A DNA stretch of 64,000 nt from Hippophae tibetana (Eukaryota; Streptophyta; Magnoliopsida; Rosales; Elaeagnaceae), in the NCBI GenBank assembly GCA_037013495.1, contig CM072801.1:9844501-9908500 (forward strand), written 5' to 3'. The translations under genes were made by a program, and so were the position numbers. Positions within the stretch are counted from its first letter, which is position 1; the number at the start of each line of letters is the position of its first letter. Positions 1 through 12,722 of this stretch are shown one piece after another. Below the pieces are notes generated by a model. That model had not been told where the DNA came from and did not search any database. It saw only the letters and a program-made list of their open reading frames with translations.

Positions 1-496
1 TAAGGGCATTGTTTTAGGCTAATCAAGAATATAACAATCCAACTCTTTTATTGGATCGGTTTAAATACGCAACTTTAAACTAAATATGTAAGAAATGATA
101 TATCTTATCACCAAGTATTAGGCTAATTACAATTCACTTCAAAAGATTGAAAAAAGGGGTAGAGAGAAAAATGTACAAACTCGTATATGAATCATGATAA
201 AACTTTAGCAGTCATACATTAAATATTTCTCCTGAATTGAGATCAAAACCCTACAGTTTTCCTATGGATTGATAAGAAAATTTAACATAAATATATTCAT
301 GAAATTCCTCTCCTCCAATGTCCCTGTATAACAAACCAAATAGCTGTTTTCATAACTACTTCCATTAAAAAAAATTATACATTGTTATTAGAGAATACTA
401 TGACGTGGTACTCCAAGTCCATGAAATTTAAAATTAGAGAAATAAATCTGATTGATTAGAATTATACTTCAAAAAACACCTCATGTTTCCACTACT
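1..496. other. AT-rich flank downstream of the PPR gene
   Basis: No open frame or repeat that I can support. This stretch lies directly 3' of the minus-strand PPR gene, so its right part probably holds that gene's 3' untranslated region and poly(A) site. I see no other structure. Confidence 0.5.
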
Positions 497-1825
497 TCAT
501 TGCCTTGCTTTATTTTTATCTTTAGCAAAATCCTTCTGAATTTTGTATATTTTCTCCATTTCATTCCCTTCCCAAAGTCTGGGGACTAATACAGCCCAAG
601 TATCTATATGAGGAACTTCCCCATGTTTTATAAGCTCTTCTAGGACTCCACAAGCTTCTTCAACCTTACCAACATTACACAATCCTTTTGTCAAAGCATG
701 AATGACTGAGAAATGAGGAGGCAACCCTTTTGACCTCATTTCCTTCATATATTCTTTTGCTTCCTTAAGCATTCCTTGTTCGCATAACCCACTAATCAGA
801 GTCCTATAAGACACCAAATTTGGCAAGCACCCATTTGACTCCATATCCTCAAAGACCTTACAAGCATCCATAGAACGCCCTTCTCTGCAAAATCCTAATA
901 TAATCGTATTGTAATGAACTATATCGGGATTACACCCTTTAACATTCATCCTACAAAGAAGCTTGTATGCTTCCTTAAGCTTCTTCTTCCTACACAAACT
1001 ATTCAACAATGTAGTATAGCTCAACGTATCTGGAACAAACCCTTTGTTAAACATATCCTCCAAAAAGTCCACAGCTGTATTCACTTGACCTTTCCTGCAC
1101 AAACCCTGCATCAAAATCCTGTAAGACTCCACATCAGGAACGAGGTCTCTTTTAAACATTTTGTTGAACAGTTGGTATGCAATACTAAGATCACCATTAA
1201 TGCAAAATGCCCGCAACATAATATTGTAAGATTTAGTATTGGGCAAAACCCCATGATTCCTAGCATCCTTAAAAATATCAAAAGCAGCTCTGACATGGTT
1301 TCTGTTAGAAACGAGGATTTCAAGAATGCGATTCAAGTGTTTGGTCAAAGGCTTACAATTGAACTCAATCATGGTATAGAATGTCCGAAGAGCTTTGTGG
1401 GGCATATTAGCTTCTCCATAGATTTTTATAAGGTGGGAAAAGAGAATTGGATTGATGGGGTAATTCTCAGCCTTGAGACGAATGAGAAGCTTATCAACAA
1501 GAGAGAAGTGCTTGGAGCGACCAAGTTTGAGAATGAGGGTCAGATATGTGGAATAAGTGTGGCGAAAATTGGATTGACGAGAAGCAAGATCGAAGATTTC
1601 TTTGGCGAGAAGTGGATCTGATTGGGAAACGATGAGCTTTTGGATTTTGGAAGGAGAGGCGAGTGGAGATGTGGAGGGTTGTTCATGTTTCCGAGGATCA
1701 TCATCTTCTTGGTGAGGCTGTGATGAAAAAAGGAAAATTGATTGCTGGGTTTTTGATTGGATAGAACGAGTTAATGTTATCCAAGCATTGGAGGTTCCAA
1801 TTCGAGCAAAATTTTGGAGCTGCAT
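497..1825 (-). CDS. P-class pentatricopeptide repeat (PPR) protein, intact single exon
   Basis: Intact 442-residue reading frame with a true ATG and no intron, as is usual for plant PPR genes. After a basic, Ser/Thr-rich N-terminus (about residues 1-35, resembling an organelle presequence, probably mitochondrial) there are roughly nine or ten 35-residue helical repeats from about residue 90 to 425. Typical repeat signatures are visible: SYNIMLRAFCINGDLSIA, SYRILMQGLCRKGQ, SYTTLLNSLCRKKKLKEA, HYNTIILGFCREGR and SYRTLISGLCEQGMLKEA. All repeats look like the canonical P type. I see no E, DYW or SMR domain, so editing-deaminase activity is unlikely. The family binds organelle RNA one base per repeat to stabilise, splice or translate specific transcripts; the target here cannot be read by eye. 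The plus-strand open frame over 914-1621 is its shadow. Confidence 0.95.
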   Translation of the reverse strand: MQLQNFARIGTSNAWITLTRSIQSKTQQSIFLFSSQPHQEDDDPRKHEQPSTSPLASPSKIQKLIVSQSDPLLAKEIFDLASRQSNFRHTYSTYLTLILKLGRSKHFSLVDKLLIRLKAENYPINPILFSHLIKIYGEANMPHKALRTFYTMIEFNCKPLTKHLNRILEILVSNRNHVRAAFDIFKDARNHGVLPNTKSYNIMLRAFCINGDLSIAYQLFNKMFKRDLVPDVESYRILMQGLCRKGQVNTAVDFLEDMFNKGFVPDTLSYTTLLNSLCRKKKLKEAYKLLCRMNVKGCNPDIVHYNTIILGFCREGRSMDACKVFEDMESNGCLPNLVSYRTLISGLCEQGMLKEAKEYMKEMRSKGLPPHFSVIHALTKGLCNVGKVEEACGVLEELIKHGEVPHIDTWAVLVPRLWEGNEMEKIYKIQKDFAKDKNKARQ

Positions 1826-4800
1826 TAGTTTCTAGAAATCAGTTATAGTTCTCAGGCCCTGAAACTCTTGGCCAGTGTGCGGAGGCAGCTACCAAAACAT
1901 AAGAACCAGAAGGAAGTGGGGTGAACTACATGTCGTTTGGATAGGACAATATTTTATTTATTTGAGTTAAAAGCTCATGAGTTTGAATTGGATTGATTAG
2001 TTTACTTATAAAAAAAAAGCGTGGCATATTTTTTTTAATAGGAAATGGATCGTAGAATGATAAATTTCCTTATAAAATAATTTTTATATATTTTGTACAT
2101 TTCAATTGTTAGGATGGATTAAATATTATTTTCTTTTCCTTTTATCTAAAGTTGTTCCTACAGTTTAGATTACAAATGACTTATATTTAAGCTACTAATT
2201 ACTCTATAAATTCTAATAAAGCGTCATTATTATAATTTTAATCATTTTTTGAAACTAAAAATGGAAAAAAGTACAAAAAAAATTTAAAAATAATACAATC
2301 TGGTAGAGATTAAAAAAAATTATTACTACAATTAAATAGATTGATTGTATTTTTTTTTTACTTTTTCTTTATCAATTTTTATGTTTTTCTTTATGAAAAA
2401 TATGAATTTTATAAACAAAATTATGTGTAATTAATTTATTAATCTATATATCTTATAAACTCAATTTTCATCATGTGATGATATAATATTTTATTCAAAT
2501 TATAATTTTATTTTAATTATATTATTTAATTTGATTTTTATGTTATTAATTGTTTGATTAATAATTTATCTATAAATGTAATTAAATAAATTTGAGAGAT
2601 TTATTTAATTGTATGTCTTGATTAAATAACATGCATAATTTATAAACAGAACTTAATGAATAGTATGCAATTTAATTGACATGCGAGTGTGATTAAATTA
2701 ATTATTATATGATATGTAATTTACTTGAAAGAAGAATACATGTTAAATTAGATTCAATTGATCATGTAATTAATTAATAATTATATTAATTTTTTTTTAA
2801 TGATTTACGTATTTAGAAAATTAAATATTTTTAGATATTTTCTCATATGTCTTCTTAGTTACTAAATATGATTTAATTAATTATTTTTATTTATTTTTAA
2901 TTATTTTAATTTTGTTTTCTTAAAATATAAAAATACAACAAAAATTGATTTTTATTTTTTTAGTTTCTAATAAAATAATCTATGTATGAACGATATTTTC
3001 TTATTATTATATTACTTGTTGCGATACATATACTTATGTATTTATTGCACATATTTCGTATGTGTCAATCAGTGAGATTGACCCTCTTTGCTTGCATGGC
3101 ATGTATGTGTCATACTTGATCAGCTTACGACGTGATTCCTTTTGATTAATCATATATTAAAAATTCTAAAAACATTTAAAAAATTCAAAAGTTATATTTT
3201 ATCTCTTTTTACTAAATTTTTTATATTTTAATCTTAAAATTACTATTTGTTATATAAAATGAATAAATATTAAGTAAAAAATATAATGATAACTCTATTT
3301 TTATAGTATCAGTTATAAATATTAAGCATATTTGAAATGGGTGTCACTTATAAATATAGCTTCAAACAAGTACTTTTTTAAGAAGAGGTGCTGGACATTT
3401 TGCATAGAACGAAGTATTGATACGAAATATTAATAGACTATAATTAACAAGGCATACATAGGTAGTATATAAAAATTTCTCAAAGAAGGCTACAATTAGT
3501 GGTTTTCATTGAATTTAAAAGTGCTTTTTAAAAGCATGCAGTGCTTTAGCATCCGGAAATGCTTTTAAAGATTCGATTAGACAAATTTTTTTAACGTACT
3601 TTTTATTTCAGTATTTATCAAATTAAAAAATAAATAAATAAAACATTTGGTGCTTTATAGTAGTTCTGGTTTTGCTTTAATAAAAAAAAGGGTTAAGTTA
3701 CGAAAGAAAGTTAAAAGATACAGATTTAAATACTCGTTTACATTTTTAAATACTACGATTATCTTAAAAAAAATTACTTTTGTATTGTACAAAATATTCT
3801 GTCACATAATATATGGCATAACTAGTTTGGATCAATTGGTGTAAATTTATATGTTATTTATATTTTTTAATATTAAATATATATAAATGGGGTCTATTAA
3901 CTTTGATATAAGTTAATATTTTAGAAACCTAAATATCACACGCATGTTTTATTTATTTATTTTAATATTTTAATTCAAATATTGATAATTTTTTAGTAGT
4001 ATTTAATTTTTTGTCCAAAATATTTTTTGATTTTTAAGGACTTTTAAAAAAAATAACTTATTAATTTTAAAAATATTTTTTATGACATCATTATAGAAAA
4101 ACAAATTGATTATTTATTCATATCTACCTGTGTTTTGATATTTCTCTTCTAGAGACTAAAGTTCGACACTTATATGATAATTTAAAAAAAAATTAATATT
4201 CAAAAATTATAACATTTGTATGTCCTCTTAATTTATCCTTATCAATTATTCATGAAAAATATTTTTATCATATCTCAATAAAAATTGTTGGAATCAATTT
4301 ATAATTTTTTAGTAATTTATATTATATGTTTTTATAATGACAATGGAAGTTAATGTTTTTTTTTTGAACTTTTAGTAGGAAATATTAAACTCATTTTCTA
4401 AAAAAGTTAATTTTAAACTCTTGTTAATTTTCAAAAAGAAAAACCCTTCCTTAAAAGGATAAAAGAGTATTTTTGGATAAAAAAATTGATTATTAAATAT
4501 AAAAATGATATCAATATTTAAATTGAGTATTAAAATATATATTTTTAATAATATAAGACATAAAAAGTAACAATAAATTAATTGAGTTATCTCTAAGATA
4601 TTAATCCTTACATAACTTTATACTCATTTTAATTATAAAAAAGCAAATTTAAAAGTGATATTTGGTTATGTATTTATTTTTTATAACAATTTAATCATAT
4701 TATTATGAAAAAAAATAAACAAAAAGATAAGTAACTATTTTTTATATTTTTATTTTATTTTTTATTCAGTTATTTCAGTTATAGTTTATTTAATTTATAA

Positions 4801-5435
4801 CAATGTATATCTTATGTAATTATAAAAATTTTAAAAAATTATTTTTGTACTTGTGTTGTTTTTCATAAGAATATAATCAAAATATTACAAAAAATAAATA
4901 CATAACTTAAGTATAATTTTGATAATAAGTAAAGGAACGTGTGAATATTTTTTTCTTTAATTATAAAGTGGTTTATGTTAATTGTTTTGAAAATATAATA
5001 AAAATAATATTTTTAAAACTTATAACTTTAAAAATAACATTATTTTTATCCATTTTATATATTTTTATTATTAAAAAAATCTAACACATTATTTTATTTT
5101 AAATCTCATCCAATTAAACATCATTTAAATTAAATTATAACTATTTAAATACGTTTAATACTAAATATTATATAATTAAAATTTATTTAATATTATTAGG
5201 ATTGTTATAAATTTTCATGTTATTATTATTCTAAAAAAAAACTCTAAAAGCAATTACCATTTCTCCTCCATTCGACTTATTCCTTTCTCGTCATCTTTTA
5301 TTCCATTTTTGCCACGATTAATATTCTACTTCAATCTCTCAACTTCACTTCTTCATCAACATCCATCCTTCCTGTCCAAAACTATTCTCTTTCTCTCTTC
5401 CTTCATACATCGATCTCCTAAATCGATCAATATTC
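1826..5435. other. AT-rich intergenic region between the PPR and NHL genes
   Basis: About 3.6 kb, very AT-rich, with stop codons in every frame and no protein similarity that I recognise. The first 100 or so bases hold the PPR 5' untranslated region and promoter. The last 150 bases turn pyrimidine-rich (Ctt/tcc runs from about 5260) and form the probable 5' leader of the NHL gene. Around 3508-3565 there are inverted-looking runs such as AAAGTGCTTTTTAAAAGC that resemble hAT-type MITE termini, but I could not define ends. Nothing else is supportable. Confidence 0.5.
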
Positions 5436-6158
5436 ATGGCACTCGTAGAAGAGCAAGCAGTAGAAGTCCAAGAAAACTCATCACAAATTCCCAACCAAAA
5501 TCCACCACTTTCAACAACAAGAACAACATGTACAGCACAGTACAAAACTCCAACCTACTGCGACGCACACAAACCTCCATCCATCTTTCGCCGACTTATT
5601 TGCACATTCATACCTATCTTCCTCCTCTTAGCAGGTGTCACTCTTCTCACTCTTTGGCTCATCTACCGCCCTTACAATCCCCAATTCACCGTCGTCGGTG
5701 CGGCCATATACGACCTCAACGTGTCGTCATCTCTATCACTCTTGACTACTACCATGCAATTCACTATCCTCACAAGAAACCCAAACAAGAAAGTCTCAAT
5801 TTACTATGACAAGCTCTCTGTTTTTGTCTCTTATAGAAACCAAGCCATCACTTCACACGTAATGTTGCCACCGCTTTATAGTCATAAGCATTGTACGGTG
5901 GCATTATCGCCGGTGTTGGGAAGTGGAACTCCGGTGCCGGTATCGGTGGAAGTTGTGAATGGTTTGATAATGGATGAGAGATGTGGGGTGGTGGGTTTGA
6001 GGGTGGTTTTATTGGGTAGGATTAGATGGAAAGCTGGTGCTATAAAGACGGGTCATTATGGATTGTATGTGAAATGTGATGTTTTGGTTGGTTCGAAGAA
6101 AGGCTTTGCTGGTCAAGTTCCCTTGCTTGGTTCTTCCCCTTGCAAAGTTGATACTTGA
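5436..6158 (+). CDS. NDR1/HIN1-like (NHL) LEA2-domain membrane protein
   Basis: Single-exon 240-residue frame from a clear ATG. The order is the NHL family one. A hydrophilic cytosolic N-terminus (about 1-45) rich in Pro/Thr/Gln is followed by a basic stop-transfer and one transmembrane helix, FRRLICTFIPIFLLLAGV (about 50-75). A beta-rich LEA2/WHy domain then runs to the end, with the family signature RNPNKKVSIYYDKLSVFV (about 114-131) and the C-terminal KKGFAGQVPLLGSSPCKVD. The family comprises plasma-membrane proteins with the LEA2 domain on the outer face. Some members act in pathogen responses (NDR1, NHL3) and others in abiotic stress; which applies here cannot be told from sequence. Length is normal, and no frameshift or missing motif is seen. 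Expression signals are limited to a pyrimidine-rich leader just upstream. The overlapping plus-frame ORF at 5309-5809 is a shadow. Confidence 0.93.
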   Translation: MALVEEQAVEVQENSSQIPNQNPPLSTTRTTCTAQYKTPTYCDAHKPPSIFRRLICTFIPIFLLLAGVTLLTLWLIYRPYNPQFTVVGAAIYDLNVSSSLSLLTTTMQFTILTRNPNKKVSIYYDKLSVFVSYRNQAITSHVMLPPLYSHKHCTVALSPVLGSGTPVPVSVEVVNGLIMDERCGVVGLRVVLLGRIRWKAGAIKTGHYGLYVKCDVLVGSKKGFAGQVPLLGSSPCKVDT

Positions 6159-7040
6159 AATTGGGGTTCCATAGTTTAGTAGTACACATGTTAAACGATT
6201 AGTACTTAATTTCATATATATTTTTAAATTGTTCTAATTTAATATTTATGTCCATCAATTAATTCCAATATTAATAATTTTAAAAAAATTAATTAATTTT
6301 GGAAATTATTTTATGGACTAAAATATTAAATTAAAACTATTTTATGATATTAGAACTTTTTTATGAACTTAGGTGAAATTGTTCACTAGTCGATTAAGTG
6401 CAAGCTCCTTAATTTTCCATTTTGCTTCTTTAATCTATTGTTAATCATGTTCTGGGTTTTTAGTCTAGTAATCCTCGTTCCCGTTTGATCTTGGCTTCCT
6501 CTAAATCCGTAAAAATTATGAATGTTGGAAAATTTGAATTTCATGACATATGATTAATGGAATGTTGAGCAAGGATTAAGGAATAATATTTTTTTTTTTC
6601 AAATTGCTTCTGATTTAGTTTAGTAAGAATGAAAAATAAAAAACATAAAAATTGATAATTTAAATTTGTGATGTCATTTTTTCAATGTTATTGGATTTTA
6701 ATTGCCAACCATCATATACATTCTAAAAGATACATTTTAATCTTTAGTATCCGGTGATTTATTAAAAGATATATTTCAATCTTTTATCTGTATGCAAGGA
6801 TGATAATTCTTTAAAATTTTCAATATATTCCAGATAGTTTTTATCAAATTTAAATTTTGTGTTTTTTTTAGTATATTCTATTTTTTAATAATTTATATAT
6901 TTTTTAAACTTCTACATTTAAAAAATTAGTAATTTTATTTTATTATTTTACTTTTTTGTATTTTAAAAATCAAAATTTTAATATACATTTAAAAGATATT
7001 TTTTTGTATTTTATTTTTTAAAAATTTAAATTTACCATTT
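6159..7040. other. 3' region of the NHL gene and intergenic DNA
   Basis: Probable 3' untranslated region of the NHL gene followed by AT-rich intergenic DNA up to the left edge of the tandem duplication at about 7041. No open frame, RNA gene or transposon is recognisable. Confidence 0.5.
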
Positions 7041-7424
7041 TAAAAAATAGTTAATATTATTAAAACTTTTAAAAAATTAAAATATCTTACATATACACCT
7101 TAAAATATAAAAAATTAAAATATATTTCTTAATAAATCATAAAAATTTAATTAAACGATGCATTTTAAAAATGATTTTACTTATAAAAACCTCACCACAT
7201 TAAATAATATAATGATGGTTAAGTATATTGTGTTGGGCATACACATTCTCGGGACGGAGTAAATAAAAATTAAAAAGGAAAATTATAAAGATTGATACTA
7301 TAAAATTTATAAAAATGAAATATCATCAGATTAATATATAATTTAATAATTTAATTTAAATTATATTTAATTAAATAATATTTAGTATGAAATTATATAT
7401 CAAATTTATTTTTTATAGTTAAAA

Positions 7425-7429
7425 CATAT
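7425..7429. repeat. Target-site duplication (left) of copia copy 1, CATAT
   Basis: CATAT immediately precedes the 5' LTR and recurs immediately after the 3' LTR at 12718-12722. Five bases is the standard duplication size for copia integrases. Confidence 0.9.
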
Positions 7430-7605
7430 TATTAATAAATATCTAGTAACATATTAACGTACATATATATATATATATATCTACTAATGCATATCTATAT
7501 TTAATTAATTTAGACATATCTAATTTACTTGTAATTCCTATATAAACCACCATGTATATTCATTTGAATTACAGAATATAATACAATCATTAAGTATTTC
7601 TAACA
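7430..7605 (+). repeat. 5' LTR of copia copy 1
   Basis: 176 bp, ending in the sequence TATTTCTAACA. The first dinucleotide is TA where copy 2 keeps TG, so the terminal G is mutated. It contains a short AT microsatellite and a TATATAAA promoter-like box near 7540. It matches the 3' LTR at 12530-12717. Confidence 0.92.
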
Positions 7606-7618
7606 TTTTATCAAAGTC
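7606..7618 (+). promoter_or_regulatory. Primer-binding site, initiator tRNA-Met type (degenerate)
   Basis: TTTTATCAAAGTC directly follows the LTR and resembles the plant copia consensus TGGTATCAGAGC. The matching site in copy 2 (TGTTATCAAAGCC at 20703-20715) is better preserved. Confidence 0.75.
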
Positions 7619-8388
7619 ATTATTCTTGTCTTTCTAGCAACCTTATCTTTTCTAGTATTACTTAACACTTATAGCTTCCGCTGTCACAATAGCCGCTGCA
7701 ATCATTCATCGTTGAATCTCCGACGTCTTTCAACCGTTGTCCTTAGGTTCCGAGACTACAATCGTCGTTGTTAAGGAGTCTCGCATCACACAGACCACTG
7801 CAATCATCGTCGTCGTCGTGCATCTTGTTCCGATAATTTTTCTGCATATACCACTGTGATCGGCTCGACCAGATCTACACAACTGTGGAAGTATCACAAC
7901 CATCGAACACTGCACGCTCCCTCACGCGCCACTCAAAAGATCTGCACATCCTTTCACGCACCACCATTAAAACCAAACGTCGTCGTGAATCTTAACCCGA
8001 CGACCTTTCTGCAGATACCACTATGATCGCTACCACCAGATATACACAACCGTGGGCGTTTCACACTCATCCTCCTTTGCACGCGCCAGCACACGCTTCC
8101 AATAGAAACCACGCGTGAATGTCACGCGCCACACACGCCGCACTCTGGTTCTGTGACATCATCAGTGACTTGCCTAGGGCTGGTGTCATCATAGCATCCA
8201 ACTCATGTCACAGAGACCCTGCTAACCATTGACTTTTGCACGACCGTGCTGACCGTTGACTTCGCTGCTCGTGCTACCCGGTGACTTTGACTTGTTAACC
8301 ATTGACTTTTCCCAATATAGGTTTTCCCTACTTAGTTTTTCACGTATACCTCGTTTTTGCAGTCCGTTTTTGCATATTATGTTTCCAA

Positions 8389-11300
8389 ATGGAAAAAAAA
8401 GATGTTTTTGTTTCTTGTCCTATCAATACTATATTAGAGAGGACTAAGAATTACTTGTCATGGTCTCAAGCTATGCACAGTTTTCTTAAGGGTCATATGC
8501 TCTGGCATTATTGTACTGGTGCAATTATCATTCCTGTTAAAGAAGCAAGTGAAGAAGATGCTACTTTCCTTCGTTGCATGATTGAATGAGATAGTCACAA
8601 CCACATGATCCTCACATGGATTCAGAATACTTCCATTCCCTCCATCTCCAATCTGTTGGGCAGCTTTGATGATGCCAAATCAGCATGGGATATGTTGGCC
8701 AAAAGGTACTCCACTACTCAATGACTACTTTGGTAAGCTAATAGTTGAATTGCATCAACTTCAACAAGAACCAGGGCAATCCATCAATGACTACATTGAT
8801 CAACTTCGCTTCCTTTGGGACCAAATTGACCTTTGTGATCCAATTTGGGAATGCTCAACAGATGCTTAGCAATATGCTATAGTTAGGGATGAATTTCATC
8901 TCTATAAGTTCTTGATGTCACTCCACAAGGACTTTGAGACCATCCAAGGTTAGCTTCTTAATCGCAGTCCACCTCCCTCTCTTGATACTACTGTAAATGA
9001 GTTGGTTAGAGAAAAAACTCGATTTGCAGCCCTTCAAGCCCAGAATAAGTTCAATGTTTTGGCTATTACTCCTCCTGCTCCTACCAGTGAGCAACCTTAG
9101 AAATCAGGTGATTCCTCTGGCTTTTACAATCGTCACAGGCAGAGCAATAAAAGGTTATACAATTATTGCAAGCGTCATGGCCACACCATTGAGACTTGTT
9201 ATTGTCGTAACAAATCTACTGCTGTTGTTGCTAATATTGAGCCTACTTCGCTGATGTCTTCTAGTTCAGTAGAGTCCCAGTCTTCTGGATCCACTATCAA
9301 CCTCTCCTCCACTGAACTACAGAAGATCATAACTCAGGCTGTTCAAATGGCTGGTAATGCATCTTTTTCCAATAGTCTCTCAGTTTTGCACGATAAGTCT
9401 CAAACTTGGCTTTTTTACTCTACATGTTGTAATCACATGACACCTTACTCATCTTTATTCTCCAAACTTGACCCTACACCACATCCTCTTAATATTCATA
9501 TAGCTTATGATTCCATCATTCGTGGGAATAGTCTAGGTTTTGTTTCAACCTCTACCCTCTTTATTCCTGGGGTTTTCCATGTACCTGACGTATCCTATAA
9601 TTTATGCTCGGTGGGACAATTAGCTGAACTAGGATATCGCCTTATTTTTGACTATTCTGGGTGTATTGTGCAGGATCCGAGGATGGGGCAAGAGCTTAGG
9701 ACCGATCCTAGGGTCGGGTGTATGTTTCCCGTAAATAATCTTAATCTTCCACCTATTATTCCTACCTCTATTGATGTTGCAACTGTTGTAGTTTCTTCCT
9801 TACCTTCTCTCGTAGTTTGACATTCTTATCTTAGTCATGCCCTATCCACTCGGGTACAACATTTAGATTTTAAAGGTCTATTGGGTTCTGTGTCCAAAGA
9901 CAATTTTGATTGTACTTCATGTTAGTTAGGAAAACAGCCAACTTTACCTTTCAATAATAGTAAATCTATCTCTAATAGTATTTTTGAGTTAATTCATTAT
10001 GATGTTTGGGGACCTTCTCCTGTTACTAGTATTAGTGGATCTCGATATTTTGTTTTTTTATTGATGATTATTCTCGTTATAGTTGGATCTTTCCAATGAA
10101 ATCTCATTCTGAAATCTTACCAATATACAATAACTTTGCAAAAATGGTTGAAACACAATTCTCCAAACATATCAAAACTTTTTGATCTGATAATGCTATT
10201 GAATATACTCAAAATGCTTTTCAAGCTCTGTTACACTCCTATGGCACTGTACATCATCTAACCTGTCTAGGAACCTCTTAATAAAATGGTCAAGTCGAAA
10301 GAAAACTTCGTCATATTCTTGACACTGTTCGTGCTCTTCTTCTTTCTGCCAAAGTTCCTGCCCCATTTTGGGGTGAAGTTTCTCTTCATGTTGTTCATGC
10401 CATTAATCGCATTCCAAGTGTTGTCATTTATAATCAGACTCCGTATGAGCGTCTTTTTGGGTCATCTCCTGACTATCATTACCTTCGTTCATTCGGATAT
10501 GCCCGTTTTGTTCTTCTTCAGCCTCATGAACACAAAAAACTTGAGCCTCGATCTAGACTTTGTTGTTTTCTTGGTTATGGTGAAACTTAAAAAAGGTATA
10601 GATGCTATGATCCTGTCTCACATCGTCTTTGTGTTTCCCAAAATGTTGTCTTTTGGGAACACCGCTTATTTGTTGAACTTTCTCACTTTCGTTCTTCCCT
10701 AACTAATTCAAATGTTTTAGAAATATTTCCAAATGAGTCTCCTATTCCTTCTAAAGATACTCCTAATCCACCTATGGACTTCACTATTCAATATTCAGAT
10801 ATTTTTTATGATTATCCTAGACAGGTTATAGAAGAACAAGTTGATAACGAGCTACCCCACCTTGAACATAGGTCCCCTGCTCTTACTCCGTCTGAAGATC
10901 CTCCACAAGACATTCCACCTCACCACTCAACTCGGGTAAGATCCATTCCTACACATTTACTTGACTATCATTGTTACACTGCCCTTGCTACACTCCATGA
11001 GCCTCACACCTATCGTGAGGCATCTACTAACCATTTTTGGCAGATTTCAATTAAAGAAGAAATTGATGCATTAACCAAAAATCATACTTGGGATCTAGTT
11101 ACTCTCCCTCTTGGTCAATCTGTGATTGGTAGTAAGTAGATCTATAAGATCAAGACTCGTTCTGATGGATCCATCAATCGCTACAATGGTCATCTTGTAG
11201 CAAAAGGTTTTACACAAGAGTATGAGATTGATTATGAAGAGACTTTTGCTCTAGTTGCCCGTATTTCCTTTGTTCGTACCATCTTAGTTGTTGCCACCGT

Positions 11301-12520
11301 TAGTAAATGAGACCTTTTTTAGATGGATGTCAAAAATGCATTCCTTAATGGGGATCTGCATGAAGAAGTCTATATGCAACCTTATTCTGGTCTTTTTGTT
11401 GAAACAAATAAGGTTTGTCACCTTCAACAAGCACTTTATGGCCTTAAACAAGCTCCACGAGCATGGTTTGCCAAGTTCAGCTCCTTCGCTTGGGTTACAC
11501 TACTAGTCCTTATGATTTTGCCTTATTTCTTCGTTGCAATGATAAAGGCACCGTTTTGCTTCTCCTATATGTGAATGATATGATCATAACTAGTGATGAC
11601 CTCAGTGACATTCAAGAACTCAAGGATTTTCTTAGTTAGCAGTTTGAGATGAAAGACCTTGGACATCTCAGCTACTTCTTGGGTCTTGAGATCACTCGTT
11701 CCACAGATGGTCTTTATATTACTCAAGCTAAGTATGCATCTGACCTCTTATCTCAAGCTGGACTCACTGACAGCAAAATTGTTAACACTCTAGTTGAACT
11801 TAATGCGCATCTCACACCATTGGAGGGGCAACCATTGTCTAATCCCTCTCTTTACAGACGATTGGTTGGCAGCTTGGTTTATCTTACAGTTACTCGTCCA
11901 GACATTTCTTATGATGTTCATCAGGTGAGCCAGTATCTGTCTGCTCCACAATCAACTCATTATGCTGTTATTCTGCGTATTCTACGATACTAGAAAAACA
12001 CTATCTTCCATGGCCTTTTCTACTAAACTCAGTCTCCTTTAGTACTTCGTGCATTCTATGATGCTGATTGGGTAGAAGATCCTACTGATCGCAGGTCCAC
12101 TACAGGTTATTGCTTTCTCCTTGGTTCTTCTTTGATTTCTTGGCGAAGTAAGAAACTAACATTCGTGGCACGCTCCAGTACTGAAGCAGAATATCGTGCT
12201 TTTGCTGATACCACATCTGAGCTTCTTTGACTACGATGGCTTCTTAAGAATTTGGGTGTGTCCACATCCTCTGTTACTCTCATTTATTGTGATAATCAGA
12301 GTGTCATTCATATTGCTTACAACGATGTCTTCAATGAACGGACTAAACATATTGAGATTGATTGTCACTTTATTCGCTCTCGCCTTGTCCATGGTGCTCT
12401 CAAGTTTTTCCCTGTTTCCTACAACGATCAACTTGTAGATATCTTCACTAAGGCACTTCCCAAAGGACGTACTCGTAATTTGATTGACAATCTCAACCTG
12501 ATCTCACATCTACCTCGAGT
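8389..12520 (+). pseudogene. Decayed copia gag-pol polyprotein, copy 1
   Basis: Readable pieces run in several frames. They are gag (KKDVFVSC, NTILERTKNYLSWSQ), a knuckle remnant (YCKRHGHTIETCY), a protease remnant where the catalytic DSG has become YST (FYSTCCNHM), integrase (HYDVWGPSPVTSISGS), RT ([18 protein letters not shown] and [13 protein letters not shown]) and RNase H (TDRRSTTGYCFLLGSSLISW; CDNQSVIHIAYNDVF). The RT box that should read YVDD reads YVND. Premature stops include TGA near 8587, TAG near 8867 and TAG at about 11138. Most of these are shared with copy 2, so the element was already dead before the segment was duplicated. Confidence 0.93.
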
Positions 12521-12529
12521 TTGGGGGAT

Positions 12530-12717
12530 TGTTAATATATATCTAATAACATATTAATGTATATATATATATCTGTTAATATATATTTATTTACTTTACT
12601 TATATCTATATTTAGTTACTTTAGACATATCTAATTTACTTGTAATTTTTATATAAATGTACCATGTATATTTATTTGAATTACAGAATAAAATACAATC
12701 ATTAAGTATTTTTAACA
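12530..12717 (+). repeat. 3' LTR of copia copy 1
   Basis: 188 bp, starting TGTTAATATA and ending TTTTTAACA, preceded by a purine-rich tract GAGTTTGGGGGA. It carries its own AT expansion and differs from the 5' LTR by several substitutions and indels, indicating an old insertion. Confidence 0.93.
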
Positions 12718-12722
12718 CATAT

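Larger units (their letters stand above)
7430..12717 (+). mobile_element. Ty1/copia retrotransposon, copy 1 (both LTRs, decayed internal region)
   Basis: Complete element by structure. It has a 5' LTR (7430-7605), a primer-binding site right after it, a long untranslated leader to about 8388, decayed gag-pol on the plus strand, a purine tract at about 12517-12529 and a 3' LTR (12530-12717). The direct 5-bp duplication CATAT flanks it exactly (7425-7429 and 12718-12722). Domains run in Ty1/copia order: gag (8389 to about 9250, with a degenerate zinc knuckle near 9160), protease region (about 9400-9600), integrase (about 9810-10500), reverse transcriptase (about 11040-11640) and RNase H (about 11990-12520). 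The order integrase before RT makes it copia rather than gypsy. Many stop codons and frameshifts make it non-autonomous. The LTRs differ from each other clearly, so the insertion is much older than the segmental duplication. Confidence 0.95.

Noticed and set aside
914..1621. Plus-strand open frame of 235 codons opposite the PPR gene
   Set aside because: It is the antisense shadow of an intact PPR gene and has no recognisable domain.
3508..3565. Possible hAT-type MITE
   Set aside because: Short AAAAGTGC/GCTTTT runs are suggestive but no pair of inverted ends or target duplication could be defined.
5309..5809. Plus-strand open frame overlapping the NHL gene
   Set aside because: Different frame over the leader and first half of the NHL coding region, low-complexity Ser/His/Pro content, no family features.
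7730..7915. Minus-strand open frame recurring at 20827, 21111 and 21325
   Set aside because: Repeats because the copia leader itself is repeated; no similarity to a protein family and antisense to the element.
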